64,000 bases of DNA, taken from Streptomyces sp. Ru72 (lineage in GTDB: Bacteria; Actinomycetota; Actinomycetes; Streptomycetales; Streptomycetaceae). The stretch lies in NCBI RefSeq assembly GCF_002920635.1, contig NZ_PQSR01000008.1:1-64000 (forward strand), read 5' to 3'. Shown here one piece after another: positions 16,366 through 25,285 of the stretch. A program made the position numbers and the translations under genes. A model generated the notes under the pieces. That model had not been told where the DNA came from. It made no database searches and was given only the letters and a program-made list of their open reading frames with translations. Positions within the stretch are counted from its first letter, which is position 1. Each line of letters opens with the position of its first letter.

Positions 16366-17856
16366 ATGGGGATAGTCGCCGGGCTGGACAGTTCGCCCGA
16401 TTTCACTCGTATCGTCGTCTGCGACACGGACACGGGGGCCGTGCTCAGGCAGGGGTATGCGCCGCATCCGGTGGAGACCCCCGAGGATGGGGGTACCGCC
16501 CGCGCGAGCGGAGCCGAGCGTGGGGGAGGCCGTCCCTCGGACATCGACCCGCAGGCCTGGCTGCTGTCACTCGGGGAGGCGGCCGGCGGCGGGCTTCTGG
16601 AGGGCGTGCAGGCCATCGGCGTCTCCGCGCAGGCGAACGCGCTGGTCCCGCTCGACACGCAGGGCGCCACCGTGCGGCCCGCGTTGGTCGGCGGCGACAA
16701 GCGGGCGCAGGTCGCGGCGGCCGACCTGATCGACGCGCTCGGCGGCCGGCAGGCCTGGGCCGAGGCCGTCGGCTGCGTCCCGCAGGCTGCGCAGCCCGTG
16801 ACCAAGCTGCGCTGGCTCGCCAAGACGGAACCCGACAACGCCCTGCGCACCACCGTGCTGATGCAGGCGCACGACTGGCTGGTGTGGCAGCTGCTCGGCC
16901 GTCCCGTGCGACGGACCACCGACCGGGGCGGCGCCTCGGGGACCGGGTACTGGTCGGCGGCGACCGGCACCTACCGCGGCGACCTCGTCGAACTGGCCCT
17001 CGGCCACCAGGCCATGGTGCCGGAGGTGATCGGCCCCTCCGACGCGGCCGGTACGACGCCGGAGGGGCTGCTGATCTCCGCCGGCACCGGGGAGACCATG
17101 GCCGCCGCGCTGGGTCTGGGCATCGGGCTCGGTGACGCGGTGGTCTCGCTCGGGGCCTCCGGGTCCGTGATGGCCGTCCATCCCGAGGCGCTCGTCGACT
17201 CCTCCGGGATGATCACCTCGCTGGCGGACGCCACGGGCATGCACCTGCCGGTGGTGACCACCCTCAACGCCGTGCGCACCCTGCGCGGCACCGCCGAACT
17301 CCTGGGCCTGCCGGACCTCGAGTCGCTGTCCGACCTGGCGATGAAGTCGACGCCCGGCTCGCACGGGCTCGTCCTGCTTCCCTACCTGGAGGGCGAGCGG
17401 ACCCCGAACCTGCCGCACACCGCGGGCACCCTGGCCGGGCTGCGGCGCGAGTCGATGAAGCCGGAGCACCTGGCGCGGGCCGCGTTCGAGGGCATGCTGT
17501 GCGGGCTCGCGGACGCCCTGGACGTGCTGCGCGGTCGCGGCGTGGAGGTCCGGCGGATCTTCCTGCTGGGCGCCGCCGCGGAGCTGCCCGCCGTGCAGGC
17601 GGCGGCGCCCTCGCTGTTCGGCGCGCAGGTCGTCGTCCCCCAGCCGGCGGACTACGCGGCGATCGGCGCGGCCCGCCAGGCGGCCTGGTCGCTCGGCGTC
17701 TCCCAGGGCACCCTCGACCCGCGCACCCCGCCCCCGTGGCAGGGCGCGGCGGCCCAGGTCCTGGAGCCGGGCGAGGAGCTCGCGGTGGGCCAGGCCGTAC
17801 GGCAGCAGTACGTGTCGGTACGCGAGCAGACGCATCCGGGAGCGTTCCGCCCGTAG
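16366..17856 (+). CDS. FGGY-family sugar kinase (xylulokinase-like)
   Basis: A 496-residue kinase of the FGGY family. The N-terminal phosphate loop is VAGLDSSPDFTRIVV, residues ~4-18; the second actin-like domain has GEGETM-like ISAGTGETMAAALGLG and the Ala-Asp-Ala loop near GMLCGLADALDVL. It would phosphorylate a pentose, probably xylulose, in the cytoplasm. An extra segment of ~17 residues (EDGGTARASGAERGGGRPS, about residues 41-59) is encoded by a GC-rich Streptomyces repeat and interrupts the N-terminal domain. Homologues normally go directly from PHPVE to DPQAW. Whether the insert harms activity is unknown. ATG at 16366 is chosen because the core starts there. Confidence 0.88.
   Translation: MGIVAGLDSSPDFTRIVVCDTDTGAVLRQGYAPHPVETPEDGGTARASGAERGGGRPSDIDPQAWLLSLGEAAGGGLLEGVQAIGVSAQANALVPLDTQGATVRPALVGGDKRAQVAAADLIDALGGRQAWAEAVGCVPQAAQPVTKLRWLAKTEPDNALRTTVLMQAHDWLVWQLLGRPVRRTTDRGGASGTGYWSAATGTYRGDLVELALGHQAMVPEVIGPSDAAGTTPEGLLISAGTGETMAAALGLGIGLGDAVVSLGASGSVMAVHPEALVDSSGMITSLADATGMHLPVVTTLNAVRTLRGTAELLGLPDLESLSDLAMKSTPGSHGLVLLPYLEGERTPNLPHTAGTLAGLRRESMKPEHLARAAFEGMLCGLADALDVLRGRGVEVRRIFLLGAAAELPAVQAAAPSLFGAQVVVPQPADYAAIGAARQAAWSLGVSQGTLDPRTPPPWQGAAAQVLEPGEELAVGQAVRQQYVSVREQTHPGAFRP
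16480..16535. repeat. GC-rich Streptomyces repeat inserted in the FGGY kinase gene
   Basis: The segment contains GAGGATGGGGGTACC and GAGCGGAGCCGAGCGTGGGG, phrases that I know as a repeated palindromic element common in Streptomyces intergenic regions. Here it lies inside the coding region and keeps the frame. It adds ~17 Gly/Arg/Ser-rich residues to the protein. Confidence 0.6.
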
Positions 17857-18104
17857 ACGCGCCGATCGATGCGGCCGTGGAGACGGGGATGTCGTCCATC
17901 TCACACGGCGTCACCCGCACGGTGACCACCCGGCGGTGACGCACGTCACCACCCTTCAGAACTACATCCGAAGGCCGAGTCCGCTCGGTCGTATGACCGC
18001 TGTCGGCTTAATCGGTTGAGGTAACGCGGGTGGAGTGTCCGACGATAGGGCGTGGTGCACCACCGACCGCCTGCCTTTTCGTCCACCACTCCGAGAGACC
18101 ACGC

Positions 18105-19838
18105 GTGCTCATACGACTTCTGAGGACCCATCTGGGTCCGTACAAGAAACCGATAGCCCTGCTGGTGCTGCTGCAGTTCCTGCAGACCTGCGCCACGCTG
18201 TATCTGCCCACCCTGAACGCGCACATCATCGACAACGGTGTCGTGAAGGGGGACACGAACTACATCCTGACCTTCGGCGGCCTCATGATCGGGGTCTCGA
18301 TGGGCCAGGTCGTGTGCAACATGGGCGCCGTCTACTTCGGAGCCCGGACCGCGTCGGCCGTCGGCCGGGACATCAGGGCGGCCGTCTTCGACCGGGTGCA
18401 GTCGTTCTCCTCCCGTGAGCTGGGTCACTTCGGTGCGCCGACGCTGATCACCCGCACCACGAACGACGTGCAGCAGGTGCAGATGCTCGCCCTGATGACG
18501 TTCACCCTGATGGTGTCGGCGCCGATCATGTGCGTGGGCGGCATCGTCCTGGCGCTCGGTCTGGACGTGCCGCTGTCCGGTGTCCTGGTCGCCGTGGTGC
18601 CCGTGCTCGGCATCTGTGTGACCTTGATCGTGCGACGGCTGCGACCGCTGTTCCGCACGATGCAGGTCCGCCTCGACACGGTGAACCGGGTGCTGCGCGA
18701 GCAGATCTCCGGCAACCGGGTCATCCGCGCCTTCGTCCGCGACGACTACGAGAAGGAGCGCTTCAAGGGCTCGAACACCGAGCTCACCGATGTGGCCCTC
18801 GCCACCGGCCGCACGCTGGCTCTGATGTTCCCCATCGTGATGACCGTGGTGAACCTCTCCTCGATCGCCGTGGTCTGGTTCGGCGCGCACCGCATCGACA
18901 GCGGCGGCATGCAGATCGGCGACCTGACGGCGTTCCTCGCCTACCTCATGCAGATCGTCATGTCCGTGATGATGGCCACCTTCATGTTCATGATGGTGCC
19001 GCGCGCGGAGGTCTGCGCCGAGCGCATCCAGGACGTCCTCGGCACCTCCTCCAGCGTCGTACCGCCCACCGCGCCCGTCACCGAACTGCGCCGGCACGGC
19101 CATCTGGAGATCCGGGACGCCGGGTTCCGCTATCCGGGTGCCGAGGAGCCGGTGCTCAAGGCCATCGACCTGGTGGCGCGGCCCGGCGAGATCACGGCCG
19201 TCATCGGGTCCACCGGCAGCGGCAAGTCCACCCTGCTCGGGCTGATCCCCCGCCTGTTCGACGCCACCGAGGGCGAGGTCCTCGTGGACGGCGTGAACGT
19301 GCGGGAGATCGAGCCGAAGCTGCTGGCCAAGACGGTCGGGCTGGTACCGCAGAAGCCGTACCTCTTCGCGGGCACGGTCGCCACGAACCTGCGCTACGGC
19401 AATCCGGACGCCACCGACGAGGAGCTGTGGCACGCGCTGGAGGTGGCGCAGGCCAAGGACTTCGTCTCCAAGCTGGAGAACGGCCTCGACTCCCCCATCG
19501 CGCAGGGCGGCACCAACGTCTCCGGTGGCCAGCGGCAGCGCCTCGCGATCGCCCGCACTCTGGTGCAGCGCCCGGAGATCTACCTCTTCGACGACTCCTT
19601 CTCCGCGCTCGACTACGCCACCGACGCGGCCCTGCGGGCGGCGCTCGCCCGGGAGACCGCCGAGGCGACCGTCGTCATCGTCGCCCAGCGGGTGGCGACC
19701 ATCCGGGACGCCGACCGGATCGTCGTCCTGGACGAGGGCCGTGTCGTCGGCACCGGCCGCCATCACGAGTTGATGGCGGGCAACGAGACCTACCGGGAGA
19801 TCGTGCTCTCCCAGCTCACGGAAGCGGAGGCTGCCTGA
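18105..19838 (+). CDS. ABC exporter half-transporter A (degenerate ATP site)
   Basis: A 577-residue ABC exporter: membrane domain of six segments (residues ~15-310), then a nucleotide-binding domain. Walker A GSTGSGKST is near residue 368, signature VSGGQ near 471, and Walker B LFDDSFSALD near 493. The catalytic Glu after Walker B is Asp (FDD). This is the degenerate-site form seen in heterodimeric exporters such as BmrCD or TM287/288. It overlaps the next gene as TGATG, so the two form one exporter. GTG at 18105 is taken as start because residues MLIRLLRTHL begin the first membrane segment. Substrate is unknown. Confidence 0.9.
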   Translation: MLIRLLRTHLGPYKKPIALLVLLQFLQTCATLYLPTLNAHIIDNGVVKGDTNYILTFGGLMIGVSMGQVVCNMGAVYFGARTASAVGRDIRAAVFDRVQSFSSRELGHFGAPTLITRTTNDVQQVQMLALMTFTLMVSAPIMCVGGIVLALGLDVPLSGVLVAVVPVLGICVTLIVRRLRPLFRTMQVRLDTVNRVLREQISGNRVIRAFVRDDYEKERFKGSNTELTDVALATGRTLALMFPIVMTVVNLSSIAVVWFGAHRIDSGGMQIGDLTAFLAYLMQIVMSVMMATFMFMMVPRAEVCAERIQDVLGTSSSVVPPTAPVTELRRHGHLEIRDAGFRYPGAEEPVLKAIDLVARPGEITAVIGSTGSGKSTLLGLIPRLFDATEGEVLVDGVNVREIEPKLLAKTVGLVPQKPYLFAGTVATNLRYGNPDATDEELWHALEVAQAKDFVSKLENGLDSPIAQGGTNVSGGQRQRLAIARTLVQRPEIYLFDDSFSALDYATDAALRAALARETAEATVVIVAQRVATIRDADRIVVLDEGRVVGTGRHHELMAGNETYREIVLSQLTEAEAA

Positions 19839-21766
19839 TGGCCGGGCCCATGCGGGGGATGATGGGCGGGGGCGGCCCCGACCAGCGCTCGATGGACTTC
19901 AAGGGGTCCGGGAAACGGCTCCTCACCCGGTTCGCACCCGAACGTCCCACCATGATCGCGATGCTGCTCTGCGGTGTGCTGAGCGTCGGGTTGTCCGTGA
20001 TCGGACCGAAGATCCTCGGCAGGGCGACGGACCTCGTCTTCGCCGGGATCATCGGCCGTCAGATGCCGGCGGGCCTGAGCAAGGAGCAGGTCCTGGACTC
20101 CATGCGGAAGCGGGGCCAGGGCGGCGTCGCCGACATGCTCTCCGGCACGGACTTCACGCCGGGCAAGGGCATCGACTTCGGTGCCGTGGGGAACGTCCTG
20201 CTGCTCGCGCTGTGCGCGTTCCTGGTGGCCGGCCTGCTGATGGCGGTCTCGACGAGGCTCTCCAACCGGGCCATCAACAGGACGATCTACCGCATCCGCG
20301 AGGATGTGCAGGCGAAGCTGTCGCGGCTTCCGCTGTCGTACTTCGACCAGCGGCAGCGCGGTGAGGTGCTCAGCCGTGCGACCAACGACATCGACAACAT
20401 CCAGCAGACGCTGTCGCAGTCGATGGGCCAGCTCATCAACTCGCTGCTGACGATCGTCGGCGTGCTGGCGGTGATGTTCTGGGTGTCGTGGCTGCTGGCG
20501 CTGGTCGCCCTGGTGACCGTGCCGCTGTCCTTCTTCGTCGCGACCCGCGTCGGCAAGCGGTCGCAGCCGCACTTCGTGCAGCAGTGGCGCACCACCGGCA
20601 AGCTGAACGCCCACATCGAGGAGATGTACACCGGGCACACGCTGGTGAAGGTGTTCGGTCGGCAGGAGGAGTCGGCCGGGCAGTTCGCGGAGCAGAACGA
20701 GGCGCTGTACGAGGCGGGGTTCCGGGCGCAGTTCAACAGCGGTGTGATGCAGCCGCTGATGATGTTCGTGTCCAACCTGAACTATGTGCTGGTCGCGGTG
20801 GTCGGCGGTCTCCGGGTCGCGTCGGGCGCCCTGTCGATCGGTGACGTGCAGGCCTTCATCCAGTACTCGCGGCAGTTCTCGATGCCGCTCACGCAGGTCG
20901 CGTCGATGGCGAACCTGGTGCAGTCGGGTGTGGCGTCGGCGGAGCGGATCTTCGACCTGCTGGACGCGGAGGAGCAGGGGGCCGACCCCGAGCGCGGGCT
21001 GCGCCCGGAGGAGCTGCGCGGGCGGGTCGCGCTGGAGAACGTGTCGTTCCGCTACGACCCGGAGAAGCCCCTCATCGAGAACCTGTCGCTGAAGGTGGAG
21101 CCGGGCCAGACGGTCGCGATCGTCGGCCCCACGGGAGCCGGCAAGACCACGCTCGTCAACCTGCTGATGCGGTTCTACGATGTCACCGGCGGGCGGATCA
21201 CGCTCGACGGGGTCGACATCGCGAAGATGTCCCGGGACGAACTGCGGTCCTCGATCGGGATGGTGCTGCAGGACACCTGGCTGTTCGGCGGCACCATCGC
21301 GGAGAACATCGCCTACGGCGCCTCCCGGAAGGTCACGCGCGGCGAGATCGAGGCGGCGGCGCGGGCGGCCCACGCGGACCGGTTCATCCGTACGCTGCCG
21401 GACGGCTACGACACCGTGATCGACGACGAGGGGACGGGGGTCAGCGCGGGTGAGAAGCAGCTCATCACGATCGCGCGGGCCTTCCTGTCGGACCCGGTGA
21501 TCCTGGTGCTGGACGAGGCGACGAGTTCCGTGGACACGCGGACCGAGGTGCTGATCCAGAAGGCGATGGCGAAGCTGGCGCACGGACGGACGTCGTTCGT
21601 GATCGCGCACCGGCTGTCGACGATCCGGGACGCCGACACGATCCTCGTGATGGAGAACGGCTCCATCGTCGAACAGGGCTCGCACACGGAGCTGCTGGCG
21701 GCGGACGGGGCGTACGCACGCCTGTACAAGGCGCAGTTCGCGCAGGCTGTCGCCGAGGTCGACTGA
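19838..21766 (+). CDS. ABC exporter half-transporter B (catalytic ATP site)
   Basis: A 642-residue half-exporter, the partner of the preceding protein. It has an N-terminal Gly/Met-rich segment, six membrane spans (residues ~40-390), Walker A GPTGAGKTT near residue 430, and Walker B LVLDEATSS near 554 with a normal Glu. The ABC signature is VSAGEKQ near 534, not LSGGQ. Degenerate Walker B in the partner and non-canonical signature here line up at the same ATP site of a heterodimer. The other site pairs GGQ with Glu and is the one expected to hydrolyse ATP. Start ATG at 19838 overlaps the previous stop. Confidence 0.92.
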   Translation: MAGPMRGMMGGGGPDQRSMDFKGSGKRLLTRFAPERPTMIAMLLCGVLSVGLSVIGPKILGRATDLVFAGIIGRQMPAGLSKEQVLDSMRKRGQGGVADMLSGTDFTPGKGIDFGAVGNVLLLALCAFLVAGLLMAVSTRLSNRAINRTIYRIREDVQAKLSRLPLSYFDQRQRGEVLSRATNDIDNIQQTLSQSMGQLINSLLTIVGVLAVMFWVSWLLALVALVTVPLSFFVATRVGKRSQPHFVQQWRTTGKLNAHIEEMYTGHTLVKVFGRQEESAGQFAEQNEALYEAGFRAQFNSGVMQPLMMFVSNLNYVLVAVVGGLRVASGALSIGDVQAFIQYSRQFSMPLTQVASMANLVQSGVASAERIFDLLDAEEQGADPERGLRPEELRGRVALENVSFRYDPEKPLIENLSLKVEPGQTVAIVGPTGAGKTTLVNLLMRFYDVTGGRITLDGVDIAKMSRDELRSSIGMVLQDTWLFGGTIAENIAYGASRKVTRGEIEAAARAAHADRFIRTLPDGYDTVIDDEGTGVSAGEKQLITIARAFLSDPVILVLDEATSSVDTRTEVLIQKAMAKLAHGRTSFVIAHRLSTIRDADTILVMENGSIVEQGSHTELLAADGAYARLYKAQFAQAVAEVD

Positions 21767-21784
21767 TCCCGGTACCCCCCGGGG

Positions 21785-21802
21785 GCCGCCCGCACGGGCG
21801 GC
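21785..21802 (+). terminator. Short hairpin after the ABC exporter operon
   Basis: A 7-bp perfect stem (GCCGCCC/GGGCGGC) with loop GCAC lies 18 bases after the ABC gene stop; it has no T run. It sits directly before the MITE-like repeat. Confidence 0.45.
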
Positions 21803-21806
21803 TCCA

Positions 21807-21906
21807 GGGCCTGTCTTTCGGATCAGGGGGAGTCGGCGAGCGACGGCACCGCCGCAGACGCAGGTGCCAGGGCCCGCGACGCCGAGCTGATCCGAGAGAC
21901 AGGTCC
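21807..21906. mobile_element. MITE-like inverted-repeat element abutting hrdA
   Basis: Left end GGGCCTGTCTTTCGGATCAG (21807-21826) and right end CTGATCCGAGAGACAGGTCC (21887-21906) are inverted repeats matching at 18 of 20 positions. The interior is 60 bases without a reading frame. Such ends are typical of non-autonomous elements mobilised by IS5-type transposases in Streptomyces, from my memory. The right end contains the first base of the hrdA stop codon on the minus strand. No transposase is present and no target duplication is clear. Confidence 0.7.
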
Positions 21907-23045
21907 TAGTCCAGGTAGCCCCTCAGCTGGTCCGCGAAGGCGTGGTCCCGGAGCTTGTTCAGCGTCTTGGACTCGATCTGGCGGATGCGTTCGCGGGTGA
22001 CGCCGAAGATCCGCCCTATCTCCTCCAGGGTGCGGGGGCGGCCGTCGACGAGTCCGTACCGCAGCTGCACGACCTTGCGCTCCCTCTCCCCCAGCGTGGA
22101 CAGGACCGCTTCCAGGTGCTCCCTGAGCAGCAGGAACGCAGCGGACTCCACCGGGCTGGTGGCGTCGCCGTCCTCGATGAGGTCGCCGAGGGCCACATCG
22201 TCCTCCTCGCCCACGGGGGCGTGCAGGGAGACGGGCTCCTGGGCGAGCCGCAGCACCTCGCTGACCCGCTCGCCGGGCAGCTCCAGATGTGCCGCGACCT
22301 CTTCCGGGGTCGGCTCGTAGCCGCGTTCCTGGAGCATGCGGCGCTGGACGCGGATGACCCGGTTGATCAGCTCGACGACGTGGACCGGGACACGGATGGT
22401 GCGGGCCTGGTCGGCGAGGGCGCGGGACATGGCCTGTCGGATCCACCAGGTCGCGTACGTGGAGAACTTGTAGCCGCGGGCGTAGTCGAACTTCTCGACG
22501 GCCCTGATCAGACCGAGGTTCCCCTCCTGCACGAGGTCCAGCATGGTCAGCCCGCGGCCGACGTACCGCTTGGCGACGGAGACGACGAGACGCAGATTGG
22601 CCTCGATCAGCCGCCGCTTGGCCATGCGCCCCATGACGACGAGCCGGTCCAGGTCGAGCGCGAGCCGGGTGTCCAGGTCGGGGGTGTTGAGGAGCTTCTC
22701 CTCGGCGAACAGGCCGGCTTCGACGCGGCGGGCGAGTTCGACCTCCTCGGCGGCCGTCAGCAGCGGGATGCGGCCGATCTCGCGCAGATACTGGCGGAAC
22801 AGATCGGATGAGGGGCCACCGGTGTCGGCACGGTCGCGCAGGGCTTCGACGGGTTCAGCGGGTTCAGCTGCTTCGACGGGTTCGAGCGGCTCCTCGAGCT
22901 CGGACGGTCCCGGTGGCTCGGGCTCGGCCTCCGTCTCGGGGTGGTGGGCGAGCCGGTTCTGCGGCGGGACCGCCGGGAGGACGTCGGCCTCCGCGTCCGG
23001 CTCGTCGTTCAGGATGTCCGGTTGGGTGAGGGTCTGGGTCTGCAC
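21906..23045 (-). CDS. hrdA: Principal-like RNA polymerase sigma factor HrdA (sigma-70 group)
   Basis: A 379-residue sigma factor. After an acidic N-terminal segment (residues 1-75, no full region 1.1), it contains region 1.2 ([17 protein letters not shown]), region 2 ([53 protein letters not shown]), region 3 and region 4 ([31 protein letters not shown]). These are full primary-type sequences. HrdA is one of several hrd paralogues in Streptomyces; it is not essential there. The gene follows dnaG on the same strand with a 237-base gap, so it may have its own promoter. The MITE-like element ends at its stop. Confidence 0.93.
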   Translation of the reverse strand: MQTQTLTQPDILNDEPDAEADVLPAVPPQNRLAHHPETEAEPEPPGPSELEEPLEPVEAAEPAEPVEALRDRADTGGPSSDLFRQYLREIGRIPLLTAAEEVELARRVEAGLFAEEKLLNTPDLDTRLALDLDRLVVMGRMAKRRLIEANLRLVVSVAKRYVGRGLTMLDLVQEGNLGLIRAVEKFDYARGYKFSTYATWWIRQAMSRALADQARTIRVPVHVVELINRVIRVQRRMLQERGYEPTPEEVAAHLELPGERVSEVLRLAQEPVSLHAPVGEEDDVALGDLIEDGDATSPVESAAFLLLREHLEAVLSTLGERERKVVQLRYGLVDGRPRTLEEIGRIFGVTRERIRQIESKTLNKLRDHAFADQLRGYLD

Positions 23046-23282
23046 GGGGGCGACCTCCAGGGATGTCGCTGCTTCAGGCGTGCGGCAGCGGTACGTCGGT
23101 GAGCGGAACCGCGGGGGTGTCGGACCCGCCGCCGTGGGCGGGCCGGCCGCGCTCCGAGGACTCAGGCACCGGAACCCAGTGTGGAGTACGACACATCACC
23201 GCCACGAGGGTTGTGCGCCCACTTTTTGAGTCCGGTCCGTGACCGGGTGGTTACGCTGCCGCACGGGTGTGCGGTACGCCGC

Positions 23283-25187
23283 CTACAGTGCGGCCGCCCC
23301 TCGCTCCCGCAGCGCCTGGTCGTACTGCTGGAGTACCCACAGCTCGTTCTGCACGGCGGCCAGTTGGGCGGGATCGCCGTGCGTGCCCAGGCGGGTCAGG
23401 GTGGACTGGATGTCGCGGATCCGGCGTTCGACCGCGCGGCGGCGGACCGTGACCAGGACCATGCCCGCGTACACCTCGTCCACCGTCCTGCGCATGATCG
23501 CCTCGACGGCCAGTTCCGTGACCATCGCGCGCACCGTGTCGTCGGGCGCCGCCTCGCGGACCCGGACCAGGTACTCCTGCGGGTCCTGCGCGCCCCACTC
23601 CGCCCCGCCCGCCTCCATGATCGCCTGCCGTACGGCCGCGTACGGCGCCGCCGTGAACTCGTCGACCCCGTAGGCGTCGAACGCGGGTGACACCAACTCC
23701 GGCCGCTGGAGGGCGAGTTTCAGCAGCTCACGCTCGGTCGCGTAGACCGGGTTGCGAAGGGTGAGCGCCGGGCCGGAGGCGGCCGGGCGGGGCGCCGCCT
23801 CGTAGCGCTCCGCCGGGCGCGGTCCCGTCGGCGCCGGGCCCCTGCCGCCCCGGTCGCGCGCCCAACGGGCCAGCTGCGCCACCCGCTTGACCACGAACTG
23901 CGTGTCCAGGATGCCGAGCATGCCTGCGAGCTGGACCGCCACCTCGTGCTGTGCGCCGGTGTTCTTGATGCGGGCCACGACCGGCGCCGCCTCGTCCAGC
24001 GCGGCCGCCCGGCCCGCCGGGGTCTCCAGGTCGTAGCGGCCGACGATCTGGCGCAGCGCGAACTCGAAGAGCGGCGTACGCGGCTCCGCCAGGTCCGCGA
24101 CCGCCTCGTCGCCCTTGGCGAGCCGCAGGTCGCAGGGGTCCATGCCGTCCGGCGCGATCGCGATGTACGTCTCGGCGGCGAACTTCTGGTCGTCCTCGAA
24201 GGCGCGCAGGGCCGCCTTCTGGCCGGCCGCGTCGCCGTCGAAGGTGAAGATGACACGCGCGCTGCCGTTGTCCATCAGCAGCCGCCGCAGGATCTTGATG
24301 TGCTCGCCGCCGAAGGCCGTGCCGCAGGTCGCGATGGCCGTGGTGACGCCCGCGAGGTGGCAGGCCATGACGTCCGTGTAGCCCTCGACGACCACGGCCC
24401 GGCTGGTCTTCGCGATCTCCTTCTTGGCCAGGTCGATGCCGTACAGCACCTGGGACTTCCGGTAGATCGCCGTTTCGGGGGTGTTCAGGTACTTCGGTCC
24501 GGTGTCCGCCTCGTAGAGCTTGCGGGCGCCGAAACCGACCACGTCGCCGCCGATGTCCCGGATCGGCCACATCAGCCGGCCGCGGAAGCGGTCGATGGGG
24601 CCCCGGCGGCCCTCCTGCGACAGGCCGGAGAGGATCAGCTCCTTGTCGCTGAAGCCCTTGCCGCGCAGGTAGCGGGTGAGATGGTCCCAGCCCTGCGGGC
24701 TGTAGCCGACGCCGAAGTGCACGGCGGCGGCCTGGTCGAAGCCGCGCTCGGCCAGGAACTTCCGCCCCGCCTCGGCCTCCGGGCTCGCGTCGAGCTGCTC
24801 GGCGTACCACTGGGCGGCCAGCTGGTGGGCCTCCACCAGGCGGATGCGTTCGCCGCGCTGGTGGGTGGGGTTGTACCCGCCCTCCTCGTACCGCAGCGTG
24901 ATACCGGCCCGGGCGGCCAGGCGCTCGACCGCCTCCGAGAACGAGAGGTGGTCGACCTTCATCACGAAGGTGATGGTGTCGCCGCCCTCCTGGCAGCCGA
25001 AGCAGTGGAACAGCCCCTTGGCGGGGCTGACCTGGAAGGACGGCGACTTCTCGTCATGGAAGGGGCACAGCCCCTTCAGGTTTCCCCCGCCGGCGTTGCG
25101 CAGCTGGAGGTACTCGGACACGACGGCGTCGATCGGGACGGCGTCCCGTACCGCTTTCACGTCCTCGTCGTTGATCCGTCCTGCCAC
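23283..25187 (-). CDS. dnaG: DNA primase
   Basis: A 634-residue primase. The CHC2 zinc-binding domain is complete: C41, H44, C62 and C65. The TOPRIM catalytic core covers residues ~250-340 with VVEGYTDVMA and the acidic motif TFDGDAAGQKA. The C-terminal part (residues ~430-634) is the helicase-interaction region. It makes RNA primers at the replication fork. Its start ATG at 25187 matches the normal length. It lies upstream of hrdA, similar to the dnaG-rpoD arrangement in other bacteria. Confidence 0.97.
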   Translation of the reverse strand: MAGRINDEDVKAVRDAVPIDAVVSEYLQLRNAGGGNLKGLCPFHDEKSPSFQVSPAKGLFHCFGCQEGGDTITFVMKVDHLSFSEAVERLAARAGITLRYEEGGYNPTHQRGERIRLVEAHQLAAQWYAEQLDASPEAEAGRKFLAERGFDQAAAVHFGVGYSPQGWDHLTRYLRGKGFSDKELILSGLSQEGRRGPIDRFRGRLMWPIRDIGGDVVGFGARKLYEADTGPKYLNTPETAIYRKSQVLYGIDLAKKEIAKTSRAVVVEGYTDVMACHLAGVTTAIATCGTAFGGEHIKILRRLLMDNGSARVIFTFDGDAAGQKAALRAFEDDQKFAAETYIAIAPDGMDPCDLRLAKGDEAVADLAEPRTPLFEFALRQIVGRYDLETPAGRAAALDEAAPVVARIKNTGAQHEVAVQLAGMLGILDTQFVVKRVAQLARWARDRGGRGPAPTGPRPAERYEAAPRPAASGPALTLRNPVYATERELLKLALQRPELVSPAFDAYGVDEFTAAPYAAVRQAIMEAGGAEWGAQDPQEYLVRVREAAPDDTVRAMVTELAVEAIMRRTVDEVYAGMVLVTVRRRAVERRIRDIQSTLTRLGTHGDPAQLAAVQNELWVLQQYDQALRERGAAAL

Positions 25188-25285
25188 GCGTGAATTCTAC
25201 GGGGCAGAACCGACACGCCTGGGGCGAGCCGGCCCGGACCCGGCCGGGGGTCCGGACCGCCGGACAGTGGACGGCGCCCGTCGTC

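Noticed and set aside
17946..21685. Two minus-strand frames of over 600 residues
   Set aside because: Antisense to the two ABC exporter genes; His/Arg/Asp-rich shadow translation.
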